A stretch of 64,000 nucleotides of DNA from NCBI RefSeq assembly GCF_023051145.1, contig NZ_JALKFS010000005.1, positions 682,001 to 746,000 on the forward strand, in the 5' to 3' direction. Shown piece after piece: positions 1 to 10,051 of this stretch. Below the pieces are notes generated by a model. It was given only the letters and a program-made list of their open reading frames with translations. It had not been told where the DNA came from and ran no database searches. The stretch is from Williamsia sp. DF01-3. GTDB taxonomy: Bacteria > Actinomycetota > Actinomycetes > Mycobacteriales > Mycobacteriaceae. The first letter of the stretch is position 1; every line of letters begins with the position of its first letter. Made by a program: the position numbers and the translations under genes.

Positions 1-3000
1 CGACACCGCATGCTCCTCGTCGCTGGTCGCGGTGCACCAGGCAGTGCGCAGCCTGCGCAGCGGCGAGTCCGATGTCGCTCTCGCAGGCGGTGTGAACATG
101 CTGATCACCCCGGCCGCGACGCTGGGGTTCGACTCAGTGGGTGTGCAGTCCAAAGACGGTTACATCAAGGCGTTCTCGTCCGATGCCGACGGCATGATCC
201 GCGCCGAGGGTGGCGGACTCGTTGTGCTGAAACGACTTTCCGATGCCCGCCGCGACGGTGACAACGTGCTCGCGGTGGTCGCGGGATCGGCCGTCAACTC
301 CGACGGGCGCTCCAACGGCCTGCCTGCCCCGAATCCCGAGGCGCAGGTTCAGGTGCTGCGCAGCGCCTACATCGACGCTGCCATCAATCCGCGCGACGTC
401 GACTACATCGAGGCGCACGGTACGGGGACCATTCTCGGCGACCCCATCGAGGCAGACGCACTCGGTCGTGTGGTCGGCAAGGGCCGCGATGCGGACAAGC
501 CGACGCTGCTCGGCTCGGCGAAGACGAACTTCGGCCATCTCGAAGCCGGTGCTGGTGCCGCAGGCCTGATCAAGCTGATCCTTGCCCTCCAAGAGGACAA
601 GCTCCCGCCGTCGCTGCACTACGCGGGCCCCAACCCCTACATCCAGTTCGACGCGTTGCGGCTCAGTGTGGTCACCGAGCCGGCTGATTGGCCCAGGTAC
701 TCGGGCCGCGCCATCGCGGGTGTCTCGGGATTCGGGTTCGGCGGCACCAACGCCCATGTGGTGGTCCGAGAGGTGACGCCAGAAGACCTGAGGGAACCCG
801 TCGCCGAGGTCATCGACGAGCCGGTTGCCGCCCAGTCGACGGTCGCCGACTTCCTCGACGAAGACGACGACCTCGACGAGTTCCTCACCGAAGCCGAACG
901 CGCCGCGCTGGGCCAGCTCGCGGCCACACCGGCGAAAACCGAAGAGCCCCAAGCCGAAGAGGACCCGGTAGAAGGATTCGCGCCGTGCCGGGCCGAGGGT
1001 TCGGTTGTCCCGCTGGTGGTCTCGGGATTCCTCCCGTCGCGTCGACGCAAGACCGCCGCCGACCTCGCCGACTGGCTCGAGACCGATGCTGCCAAGAACA
1101 CGCCGCTCGTGGACATCGGGCGGGCCCTGGCACATCGAAACCATGGGCGTACCCGGTCGGTGGTGATGGCCCGCACGCACGAGGACGCGCTCAAGGGCAT
1201 GCGGGCGGTCGCGGACAACAAGAACAGCCCGCTCGTGTTCAACTGTGACTCACCGGATTCGGCGTCGCCCGTGTGGCTGTTGTCGGGCTTCGGTTCGCAG
1301 CACCGCAAGATGGGCAAGCAGCTCTACACCGAGAACCCGGTGTTCGCCGCGGCGGTGGACAAGGTCGACAAGCTGATCGTCGACGAGCTCGGCTACTCGA
1401 TCGTCGAGCAGTTCCTCGACGATTCGGTGGCCTACGAGATCGAGACGTCGCAGATCGGGATCTTCACCATCCAGATCGGCCTGGCCGAGTTGCTCCGCCA
1501 CCACGGTGCGGATGCCGGTGTGGTGGTCGGACATTCGATGGGGGAGGCGGCAGGCGCCTACATCACCGGCGGTCTGTCCCTCGAGGACGCCGTCCGGGTC
1601 ATCTGCCAGCGGTCGCGGCTGATGGGTGAGGCCGAGGCCCAGCTGACCGGCGATGACATCCGGCTGATGGCTCTGGTGGAGTACAGCGCCGACGACATCA
1701 CCGGTGTGCTCGCCGACTACCCCGATCTCGAGATCTGTGTGTACGCAGCACCCACCCACACCGTCATCGGCGGTCCTGAACCGCAGGTCGACGCCATCGT
1801 GGCGCGGGCCGAGAGCGAGGGCAAGCTCGGGCGAAAACTCGCCACGAAGGGTGCCAGCCACACGTCCCAGACCGACCCGTTGCTGGGTGAACTCGCCTAC
1901 GAGCTCACCGGTATCGAGCCGCAGTCGCCGAAGATCGGTTTCTACAGCTCGGTCGATCGCGAGACCTTCTACCGGCCGGGCAGCGAGCCGGTGCACGCCG
2001 TGGAGTACTGGACCAAGGGCCTCCGGCACAGCGTGTGGTTCTCCCAGGCTGTCGCCAAGGCCGTCGAGAACGGGCACACCACCTTCCTCGAACTGTCGCC
2101 GAACCCCGCGGTACTGATCTCGGTTGCCGCAGTGACCTTTTCCGTCGGCATCCACAACGCCGAGCTGATCGAGACGTTGCGCCGCAAGGAAGACGAGAGC
2201 CACGGCGTGATCAACGCGCTGATGAAGCTCTACGTGCACGGTCATGCGGTCGACGTCGGATCATTGTTCGGGAAGGGCGATTTCGCCGAGATCCCGCGGA
2301 CCCGGTTCGAACGCAAGCCGTACTGGCTGACCGCGAACATCTCGGCCGGGTCGGGCGATTCCAGGATTCCGGGATCGCACGTGGCCCTCCCCGACGGCCG
2401 CCACGTCTGGCAGGTGGCCGCGTCGGCGGCATCGGACCTCACCGAACTCGTCAGAGTTGCCGCGTCGCAAGTGCTTTCCGATGTACAGGTGACGGCGGTG
2501 CTCCCGCACGGTGAGCCGGTGGGCGCCTCCACGCTGACCACCACCTTGGCACCTCACCCGGGTGGCGGGGCGCTGCAAGTGCATGCTGCCGAAGGCGATT
2601 CGTTCCGGTTGCTGCTCGACGCCGTGGTGGTCTCCGGTGGACCGGCGCCTGCCGCCGTTCAGACGGCGCCCGCCACCGCGCCTGTGACGGCCGAGCAGTC
2701 CGGGTTCGTCGACAACACGCTTGTGACCGAACCTGAGATCAGCGATGAGATCGGCGCCCGGTGGGATCCGGCCTCCGGTGAGACCATCGACGATCGACTG
2801 GCGCAGATCGTCGCAGAGTCGATGGGTTACGAGGCCGAGGATCTGCCTCGTGAGATCCCGCTGATCGAGCTGGGTCTGGATTCGTTGATGGCCATGCGCA
2901 TCAAGAACCGTGCGGAGTGGGAGTTCGACATCCCGCAGCTGCAGCTGCAGGCGATGCGCGACGCCAACCTCCAAGACGTGGTCAAGTTCGTCACCTACGC

Positions 3001-4350
3001 AGTCGAGCACCGTGACGAGGTGGAGGCGCTGGCCGCCGATGCTGCGGGCAAGGGTGAATTGGACACCGCTGCACTGGCTGAGCTGATCAACTCCGCAGGA
3101 ACCAAGACCGACGAACCCCAGCCTGCCGAGCCCCAGGCCGAAGCGCTTCTCGAAGCACCTGCACCCGAAGAGGCTGTCGCCGGAGCGGATTCGGCGCCTG
3201 TCCCGGCTCAGCGGGCACCGGCACAAGCCCCGGCCGACACGAAGGCCAACCTGCAGAACGCGGCAGCGGTCGCTGCCGCGGCCGGTGCTGACGTCCCACC
3301 GCGAGATGCCGCCGAGCGTCTCACCTTCGGCGTGTGGGCCGTGGTCACCGGAAAGTCTGCCGGCGGCATCTTCAACCCCTCCCGGTGCTCGACGACGAGA
3401 CCGCGGAGAAGCTGACGGCGCGGTTGTCCGAACGTGCGGGCGGTGAGCTCGACATCGAGGACGTGATCGACGCCGACAACATCGAGACGATGTCGAACTA
3501 CGTGCGTGAGCATCTCGAGGGTGGTCTGGTGGACGGCTTCGTCCGCTACCTCCGGACCCCCGAGAACTCAGACCGCACACCGGTGCTGGTGTTCCACCCG
3601 GCCGGTGGCTCCACCGCCGCGTACGAGCCGCTGCTCAAGCGACTGCCCGAGGACGTCCCGGTCATCGGATTCGACCGCGTCGAGGGGACCATCGAAGAAC
3701 GGGTCCGCCAGTACTACCCGAAGCTGCGCGAGATCCAACCAACCGGCCCGTACGTGCTGGTGGGCTGGTCTCTCGGCGGCGCCCTGGCATACGGATGCGC
3801 GCAGGTACTCGTCGATGCCGGTGAAGAGGTCTCGTTTGTCGGCCTGATCGATGTGGTGCGCCCGGCCGAACCGGTCGAGGACACCCCGGAGACCAAGCGT
3901 GCCCGCCTCGAGCGGTACCTGGACTTCGCCAAGCGCACCTACGGTCTCGACGATGTGCCGATCCCGATGGACCGCCTGGTGGAGGCCGACGACGACGGCC
4001 AGTTCAAGATCATCATGGAGATGCTGGCGATGAGTGACGCCAAGATCCCTGGTGGCATCATCGAACATCAGCGCACCAGCTTCCTCGACAACCGTGCGCT
4101 GTCGACGGTGGAACCCTCGCGCTACGACGGCAAGGTGGTTCTCTACCGAGCCGACAAGATGCATGATGGCGCAATCGAACTCGAACCGCAGTGGGCAAAG
4201 ATCGATGAAGACGGAAGGTGGGGAGAGGTGGTCGACGATCTCGAGATCATCCACGTCGGAGGCGACCACCTGGCGATCATCGACGAACCCTACATCGGAA
4301 AAATCGGTGCCGATCTGACCGCACGGTTGGAAGAGCTCGCAAGAAAGTGA
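1..4350 (+). CDS. pks13: Polyketide synthase Pks13, 3' part, with one frameshift
   Basis: Pks13 condenses the meromycolyl chain with a carboxylated C24-26 acyl chain to give the mycolate precursor. The window opens inside the ketosynthase, at its active-site motif DTACSSS (Cys codon 11-13). KS histidine motifs EAHGTGT (near 410) and KTNFGHLEAG (near 525) follow. The acyltransferase GHSMGEA has its Ser codon at 1535-1537. The C-terminal acyl carrier motif LGLDSLMAM has the phosphopantetheine Ser at 2882-2884. A thioesterase with GWSLGG (Ser 3769-3771) and GGDHLAIIDEP ends the protein. The N-terminal ACP lies outside the window. The frame changes at the C4 run 3376-3379: frame 2 reads GGIFNP, then frame 1 resumes LPVLDDETAEKL. 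One added C restores a continuous protein that lines up with M. tuberculosis Pks13 as I recall it. The gene is followed six bases later by accD4, as in mycobacteria. Identity is very secure; the frameshift is probably a sequencing error. Confidence 0.96.
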
Positions 4351-4356
4351 CCCAGA

Positions 4357-5907
4357 TTGACTGACACCACCGCCGGCAAGCTCAAGGAACTTCGCGAGAA
4401 GCTCGAGGCGGCAAAAGAACCCGGCGGCGAGCGGGCGGTCGCGAAGAGGGCTGCCAAAGGCATCGCCTCGCCTCGCGAACGACTGGACATGTTGTTCGAC
4501 CCCGGCACCTTTGTCGAATTCGGCCGACTCGCCAAGATGCCCGGCGCCGCGGACAGCGGCTACGGCGATGGTGTGGTGACCGGGCACGGCCTGGTGAACG
4601 GCCGCCCGGTCGCGGCGTTCTCGCACGACCAGACGGTGTTCGGCGGCACGGTCGGTGAGATGTTCGGCCGCAAGGTCTCGGCCATCATGGAGTGGGCAGG
4701 CAAGATCGGCTGCCCCATGGTCGGCATCAACGACTCCGCCGGCGCCCGTATCCAGGACGCGGTCACGTCGCTGGCCTGGTACGCCGAGATGGGCCGTCGC
4801 AACGACTTGTTGTCGGGTCTGGCGCCGCAGGTGTCGATCATCCTCGGCAAGTGTGCGGGAGGCGCGGTGTACACCCCCGCGAACACCGACATCCTCGTCG
4901 GCGTCAAGGACGAGAGCTACATGTTCGTCACCGGCCCGGACATCCTCCGGGAGGTGAACGGTGAAGACGTCACGGCCGAAGAACTCGGTGGCTCGTACAA
5001 CCAGTCCAAGTGGGGCAACATCCACCACCTGGCCGACGACGAGAAGAGCGCATTCGAGTGGGTGCGTGACTATCTCGAGTACATGCCGTCCTCGTGCCAC
5101 GAGAAGGCGCCGGTGATCAATCCCGGACTGGAGCCGGAGATCACCCCGAGTGACCTGTCCCTCGACACGTTCATGCCGAACAACGACAACACCGGCTACG
5201 ACATGCGCGACATCATCCTGCGGGTCTTCGATGATGGCGCATTCCACGAGGTCGCCGAGTTGTTCGCTCCCAACATCATCACCGGTTATGCGCGGGTGGA
5301 CGGTATCTCGGTGGGTGTGGTGGCCAATCAGCCGAGCGTGATGGCCGGTGTGCTCGACACCGACTCATCGGAGAAAGCCACTCGTTTCGTCCGAATCTGC
5401 AACGCGTACAACATCCCTCTGATCTTCCTGGTGGACACCCCGGGCATCCTCCCGGGCGTCGAGGAGGAGAAGAAGGGAACAATCCGGCGGTCGGGCAAGT
5501 TCCTGTTCGCGTACGTGGAGGCGGACGTCCCGAAGATCACCGTGGTGCTGCGCAAGGCATATGGCGGCGCCTACGCGGTGATGGGTTGCAAGCAGCTCGG
5601 TGCCGACATCAACTTCGCGTGGCCCACAGCCAAGATCGCGGTGATGGGTGCGGAGTCCGCGGCCACGATCCTGACCAAGAGGCAGACCGAGAATGCGACG
5701 CCGGAAGAGGCTTCGAAGATCCGGAAGGACTTCGTCGACTTCTACAACACCATGATGGCGACCCCGTACCTCGCCGCCGAGCGGGGCTACATCGACGCCG
5801 TGATCGATCCGTCGAGCACTCGGTTGCAGCTGCGAAAAGCGTTGGCACAGCTGAAGGACAAGCACATCCTGCGGTCGCCGCGTAAGCACTTCCTGATGCC
5901 GATTTAG
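4357..5907 (+). CDS. accD4: Acyl-CoA carboxylase beta subunit AccD4
   Basis: A 516-residue carboxyltransferase beta subunit. With AccA3 and partner subunits it carboxylates long-chain acyl-CoA to supply the extender unit for Pks13 (family knowledge). The crotonase-like carboxyltransferase folds cover most of the protein. Visible motifs include [18 protein letters not shown] (residues about 32-50), the N-terminal oxyanion region [15 protein letters not shown], and the C-terminal segment [13 protein letters not shown] with [12 protein letters not shown]. The start is a TTG at 4357, six bases after the pks13 stop, so the two genes are almost certainly co-transcribed and may be translationally coupled. 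The length and the pks13 adjacency separate it from other AccD paralogues. The gene ends before a palindromic repeat at 5929-5952. Confidence 0.94.
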   Translation: MTDTTAGKLKELREKLEAAKEPGGERAVAKRAAKGIASPRERLDMLFDPGTFVEFGRLAKMPGAADSGYGDGVVTGHGLVNGRPVAAFSHDQTVFGGTVGEMFGRKVSAIMEWAGKIGCPMVGINDSAGARIQDAVTSLAWYAEMGRRNDLLSGLAPQVSIILGKCAGGAVYTPANTDILVGVKDESYMFVTGPDILREVNGEDVTAEELGGSYNQSKWGNIHHLADDEKSAFEWVRDYLEYMPSSCHEKAPVINPGLEPEITPSDLSLDTFMPNNDNTGYDMRDIILRVFDDGAFHEVAELFAPNIITGYARVDGISVGVVANQPSVMAGVLDTDSSEKATRFVRICNAYNIPLIFLVDTPGILPGVEEEKKGTIRRSGKFLFAYVEADVPKITVVLRKAYGGAYAVMGCKQLGADINFAWPTAKIAVMGAESAATILTKRQTENATPEEASKIRKDFVDFYNTMMATPYLAAERGYIDAVIDPSSTRLQLRKALAQLKDKHILRSPRKHFLMPI

Positions 5908-5928
5908 ATCCTCCGCATGTGGTGACAT

Positions 5929-5952
5929 CCTCCGGTTGCAACCGGAGGATGC
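5929..5952. repeat. Perfect 24-bp palindrome between convergent genes
   Basis: The sequence ATCCTCCGGTTG followed by its exact reverse complement CAACCGGAGGAT lies between accD4 (ends 5907) and a leftward membrane gene (ends 5979). It could act as a bidirectional terminator, although no T-run follows. Closely related CCTCCG...CGGAGG palindromes recur at 6541-6729 on the other side of that small gene, so it is also a member of a local repeat family. Confidence 0.75.
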
Positions 5953-5978
5953 GGCTGCAGTCGGAGGGTGTGGGGGTT

Positions 5979-6491
5979 TCAGCTGTCGTCGTCGGGATGC
6001 CGGATGCCGCCCGCGAGCATCACGCCGATGGCAAACCCGGCCACCGGGAACGCATACGCCCACCCGAAGCCGATGTCGGGCAGCTGACCGTCTCCCGAGA
6101 CGAGTACGGCCTTGTGAGGGACCAGCCGTATCGTCGCCAGGATGGCTGCGCCACCGAGCGTGCAGCCCGCGACCGTCGTCAGACTGAGCACCTCGCTGCG
6201 GGTGCTCGGACCGAGCCGCGCGGTGAAATGCTCGGTGGCCCAGCCGAGCAGACCCGCGCAGATCGCGAAGGCAGCGGGGATCAGCCAGACCCAGCCCGGC
6301 ACGTGGAGGGCGAGGTCACGGCCGGACGGGACGCGCACCTTGGGTGACGACTCCGTGATCCCGGGAGTGATGAAATACCAGCCCAGGACTGCGACTAACC
6401 CGAAGCCCAGACCGATGACGGCGGCACGCAACCACGTTGTGCGCCACAGGCGTAGTACAGCTGGCGTGGACCGGACCGTTCCCATCCTCAT
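5979..6491 (-). CDS. Small polytopic membrane protein, unknown function
   Basis: A 170-residue protein with about four hydrophobic segments (residues about 23-41, 66-86, 103-122 and 142-161) separated by charged loops. I do not recognise a named family. The start was placed at the ATG at 6489-6491 (MRMGTV), with a second in-frame ATG two codons later. The open frame continues far upstream, but that part translates the repeat at 6551-6729 and is composition-driven. It lies downstream of embB in the same orientation, 248 bases away and separated by palindromic repeats, so co-transcription with the emb genes is doubtful. The ordinary codon use and hydrophobic pattern argue that it is a real gene. 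Confidence 0.7.
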   Translation of the reverse strand: MRMGTVRSTPAVLRLWRTTWLRAAVIGLGFGLVAVLGWYFITPGITESSPKVRVPSGRDLALHVPGWVWLIPAAFAICAGLLGWATEHFTARLGPSTRSEVLSLTTVAGCTLGGAAILATIRLVPHKAVLVSGDGQLPDIGFGWAYAFPVAGFAIGVMLAGGIRHPDDDS

Positions 6492-6550
6492 ACCGTTGCA
6501 CACAGCCGCCCGCGACGCCGCAGATCCTCCCGCTGCAGTCACTTCCTCCG

Positions 6551-6729
6551 GCTCGCCAGTTCCTCCGACTCCTGCCTGTTCCTCCGGTTGCGGTCGGAGG
6601 ATGTGACCGAAGTCGGAGGAAGTCGGCGGGGACTCGGGCTTTGGTGGACGCCGGCTCGCCAGTTCCTCCGACTCCTGCCTGTTCCTCCGATTGCAGTCGG
6701 AGGATGTGACCGGAGTCGGAGGGAATCGG
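6551..6729. repeat. Two imperfect 76-bp direct repeats with internal palindromes
   Basis: Copies at 6551-6626 and 6654-6729 (period 103 bp) both begin GCTCGCCAGTTCCTCCGACT and both contain a TTCCTCCG...CGGAGGATG palindrome. They differ at a handful of positions, some of them in the palindrome loop. The pair fills the gap between the embB stop (6740) and the small membrane gene. It is related to the perfect palindrome at 5929-5952. Confidence 0.85.
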
Positions 6730-6739
6730 GAACCGAGAC

Positions 6740-9700
6740 TCAGTACCGGGCCGCTCGCATCGGCGCAGGCGACCACAGACCCGAGTGCGTGCTCGAGCCG
6801 ATCGTCAGTTCGGCGGGCTTCGCGGGTGCGATCTCGCTGAACTGTTGCAGCGAACCCCAGTCGCGACCCCAGTCGTTCCGCAGGTACGACGGAATGATGG
6901 TGGCGCGCAACATCGACTGGGTGACACCCAACGGACCGCCGGCATCGGCGGACATCCACGTCTGGCTGTTCTGGCGAGTTGCCTGCGCGTCGGGGAGGAT
7001 GCGCCACTGCGGAACCTCGACCACGCCGTACTTCACCGCCATCGGCTTCTGGCACGGGAACACCAGGGCCGGAAGCCAGTCGATCAGGACCGGATCGTCC
7101 TTGCCCACCAGGTCGTTGAGCGTGCGCATCGTGGTGATGCGCGGCGGCGTGATCGCCAGCCACTGATCTGGCGCCCCGGCGTTGTCCTTGGCCACCACCC
7201 GGACCACCGACGCGCCCGCGGGAGCATCGGAGAGCGGGAAGCGTAGGTTGCGCCAGATAGGTGGATCGCCGATGTCGATCGGGCTCATCTGTCCCATCGG
7301 GATGACCGTGTTCCCCGGTCCGGGCCTGCCGAACTCGACCACCAGTTGCTGTCCGGGCTGGGCGATGCCCTCACCGTCCACCGCGGCGATACGGCCGGCA
7401 GCCGACAGGGTCAGCAACGGCGCATCGGCCTGTCGCTGCGGCATCTGGTACCACGCCGAGGTGAGCGACGCGTTTTGCGAACCGTAGCTGCCCAGGACGG
7501 GGGTCTCGGCAGGGTCGAGTCCGAACGGCAACCGCACGGTGGACCCGTTGACGCCGAGGGCGCCCTGTCCGCCGCCGGTACCGGCCTCGTCCGCCTCTGT
7601 CGTGTCGCCCGACCCGGCCCCGGTCTGGGCGGTGTTCTGCGCCGTGGTGGTGTCGCTGGTCTCGGTGGCATCCACCGACAGATCGTTCGGCACACCGTTG
7701 GGGGTGAATCCCGCCATGCCCGTGCCGGCCAATGCGTCGCCGGGGGACAGATCGGCCTGCCCGGCCACCGTTGCCGGTGCCAGCAGGCCACGGTTCGGAT
7801 CCGGTTCCACCAGAACGTCATTGGCGAGGGCGCAGATGTTGCCCTTCAGTGCGTCGACGTTCGAGTTCAGCCACGACCAGCTGTCCCGCTGCTCGTACGC
7901 AGCCTTGACAAACGAGAGCAGCATGAACAGGACCACCAGGCCGGCCAGCACCGGCATGGGTGAAAAGGCCAGTCTGTGCAGTGCTTTCGATCCCGACGCC
8001 CGCTGTTCGGCGTCCACGTAGTCGTCCCGGAAGTGCTGATAGAGGCCGACAAGCGTGGTGGCGACAGCGATCGCCAAGACGATCCAGGTGACCCGGATCC
8101 CGCCGATGGCCGGCGGCTGATCCCACCAGGGGATGCCGTAGCTCGCCACGAACCACCAGCCGTTGGTGCCGGCGAACGACAGCGCGACCACGTACAGCAC
8201 CGCAGCGGCGAAGAAAGTGCGATTACGCCTGCGTCGCAACAGAGCAGGCGCCATCATCGCACCCGCTGCGGCGGCCAGTGCCGCACCGATACCGGCGTAG
8301 ACACCGAGGTGGTGGGTCCACTTGGTGGGGGTGAAGGCCAAGAAGAACATGAAGCCGAAGACACCGGCGACCAGGCGCCAGGTGGGCCCCTTCGCGATAC
8401 CCATCGGCTGGCGGCGGCGCAGCAACATGAGCAGCACCACCATCAGGCACAGGAACGCCATCAAGATGCCGAACCGCCTCGACAACGTGCCGTCGGCTGT
8501 GGGCAGCATGAGGTAGTAGTACCGAACCGGTTCCTGCCACCACTCGAGCGTCGGCCCCACCTCGGAGGCGACCTGCGACGACGTCAGGATCGTCGAGAGG
8601 GTCTGATCGGCAAAGATGTTGTACAGCACCGATGTTCCCGCGGCGAGGATGGGCATCAGTAGCGGTAGCAGCCCGTCGCGGTGCCTGCGTGCGACCACTC
8701 GTCGCAGCAGTGGGCGGATTCCGGCGAGCAGCAACGCGACGGCCATCAGGCCACCCGGTGCGAGCGCGAGGGTGAAGGCGGCAACGGCCGAACCGATCGC
8801 CAGCGGCAGCAACCGACCGGTGGCGATGGCGCGGTCGACGCAACACCAGGTGAGCAGCGCGCCGATCGCGAGCGCGGGTTCGGGGCGCAAGCCGTTGTTG
8901 AACGGCATCCAGATGGCCAGGAACACAAACGCTGCCGACCACAATGCCGGGGTGGAGTGACGGACAGTCCGGCCGAGGCGCGGGATCACCTCGCGCGAGA
9001 TCAGCCACCATCCGAGAAGGCCCAGCAGGAACGCGGGCAGACGCATCCACGGCGCCGACAGGCTGACCTCGGTCATCGCCGAGATCACCTGGTAGTGCCA
9101 GCCAAATGGATCCTGGGGCACTCCAAAATAGCGGTAGTAGTTGTCGACGTACCCGGCTTCTCCGGCGATACGCCCGACGGTGAAGTTGTAGCCGTCGTCG
9201 GAGGTGTTCGACCCCATCAGCCACCAGAAACCGAGCACCGCGAACACCACGATGTCGGAGAATCGGATGGTCCACCAGTGGGTGGGCAGGATCCGCCGAT
9301 GTCTGCGACCGTCCCGGGAGTCGAGGAGCGCGAGCGCCACCAGCGACACCACAGTCATTGCCACACCGATGACGAGGGCGGCGAACTTCAGGTTGGTGGG
9401 GGTGGTGACGAACCGGGTGTCGATGGTCGCGCTGAACTCCAACCCCTCAGGTGAGGTGCCCTGGGGGAGTTCGGTGAAGACGCCGACGATCTGCGGTCGG
9501 AGGTTGGGATCGCGGACGTCGAAGGACAACTGGCCCTCGGTTCCGCCGTTCTCGATGCGCCCTGCCGTACCTTCACCGTCGGCCTCGACGATGATGCGGC
9601 AGTTCGGATCCGCCTGGGCAACAGCCCGATCCGCGGTCAGCAACACCACGTCGCGGCCGGTCACCGTGATGCTGTCGGACGTGGCCCGGATGAACAGGCC

Positions 9701-10051
9701 CTTGGACGTGGCCTCCTGCCCGCCGGCGGGGATCGTCGAGAGCAGTACCCCACCGTCGGCGGGGAGGTCGGCAGCGGTGGAGCAGGGAACGGAGACCCGC
9801 ATGTCGGTGGGGACAAACGACACCAGCGGCGCCGCCACGTTGGCCACCTGGTTGTCCTGCGGCCAGTTCAGCTGCGCCGTGGTCTGATTCACCGGCATCA
9901 GCGGACTCAGGCAGGCCAGCAGGAACCCGATGAGGCCGGAGACGACCGCCACGATCTTGACGTTGCGGTAGCCGGGTCCGACGTACCGGGCCAGGCGCCG
10001 CTTTCCGGTGGTGGGCCGTTCAGTGTCGATGGTGCTCGCCTTTTCACTCAT
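6740..10051 (-). CDS. embB: Arabinosyltransferase, EmbB position
   Basis: A 1103-residue GT-C membrane arabinosyltransferase that extends cell-wall arabinan using decaprenyl-phosphoryl arabinose (family knowledge). The N-terminus has one membrane segment followed by a large periplasmic domain. The catalytic loop motif NTSDDGYNF lies near residue 280, and the central region carries many membrane segments. A large extracytoplasmic C-terminal domain ends in SGLWSPAPMR. The segment WMRLPAF aligns with the M. tuberculosis EmbB stretch containing Met306, and Met is present. The ATG at 10049-10051 overlaps the end of embA by eight bases, so this is the last gene of embC-embA-embB. Paralogue naming rests on gene order and the C-terminal signature; exact orthology among the three is less certain than the family. 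Confidence 0.92.
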   Translation of the reverse strand: MSEKASTIDTERPTTGKRRLARYVGPGYRNVKIVAVVSGLIGFLLACLSPLMPVNQTTAQLNWPQDNQVANVAAPLVSFVPTDMRVSVPCSTAADLPADGGVLLSTIPAGGQEATSKGLFIRATSDSITVTGRDVVLLTADRAVAQADPNCRIIVEADGEGTAGRIENGGTEGQLSFDVRDPNLRPQIVGVFTELPQGTSPEGLEFSATIDTRFVTTPTNLKFAALVIGVAMTVVSLVALALLDSRDGRRHRRILPTHWWTIRFSDIVVFAVLGFWWLMGSNTSDDGYNFTVGRIAGEAGYVDNYYRYFGVPQDPFGWHYQVISAMTEVSLSAPWMRLPAFLLGLLGWWLISREVIPRLGRTVRHSTPALWSAAFVFLAIWMPFNNGLRPEPALAIGALLTWCCVDRAIATGRLLPLAIGSAVAAFTLALAPGGLMAVALLLAGIRPLLRRVVARRHRDGLLPLLMPILAAGTSVLYNIFADQTLSTILTSSQVASEVGPTLEWWQEPVRYYYLMLPTADGTLSRRFGILMAFLCLMVVLLMLLRRRQPMGIAKGPTWRLVAGVFGFMFFLAFTPTKWTHHLGVYAGIGAALAAAAGAMMAPALLRRRRNRTFFAAAVLYVVALSFAGTNGWWFVASYGIPWWDQPPAIGGIRVTWIVLAIAVATTLVGLYQHFRDDYVDAEQRASGSKALHRLAFSPMPVLAGLVVLFMLLSFVKAAYEQRDSWSWLNSNVDALKGNICALANDVLVEPDPNRGLLAPATVAGQADLSPGDALAGTGMAGFTPNGVPNDLSVDATETSDTTTAQNTAQTGAGSGDTTEADEAGTGGGQGALGVNGSTVRLPFGLDPAETPVLGSYGSQNASLTSAWYQMPQRQADAPLLTLSAAGRIAAVDGEGIAQPGQQLVVEFGRPGPGNTVIPMGQMSPIDIGDPPIWRNLRFPLSDAPAGASVVRVVAKDNAGAPDQWLAITPPRITTMRTLNDLVGKDDPVLIDWLPALVFPCQKPMAVKYGVVEVPQWRILPDAQATRQNSQTWMSADAGGPLGVTQSMLRATIIPSYLRNDWGRDWGSLQQFSEIAPAKPAELTIGSSTHSGLWSPAPMRAARY

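Noticed and set aside
3568-5247. Long leftward frame opposite pks13 and accD4
   Set aside because: His/Val/Asp-rich shadow spanning two well-supported genes on the other strand.
6492-7163. N-terminal extension of the small membrane gene across the 76-bp repeats into embB
   Set aside because: The extension translates repeat DNA and embB antisense; the hydrophobic protein begins naturally at 6491 or 6485.
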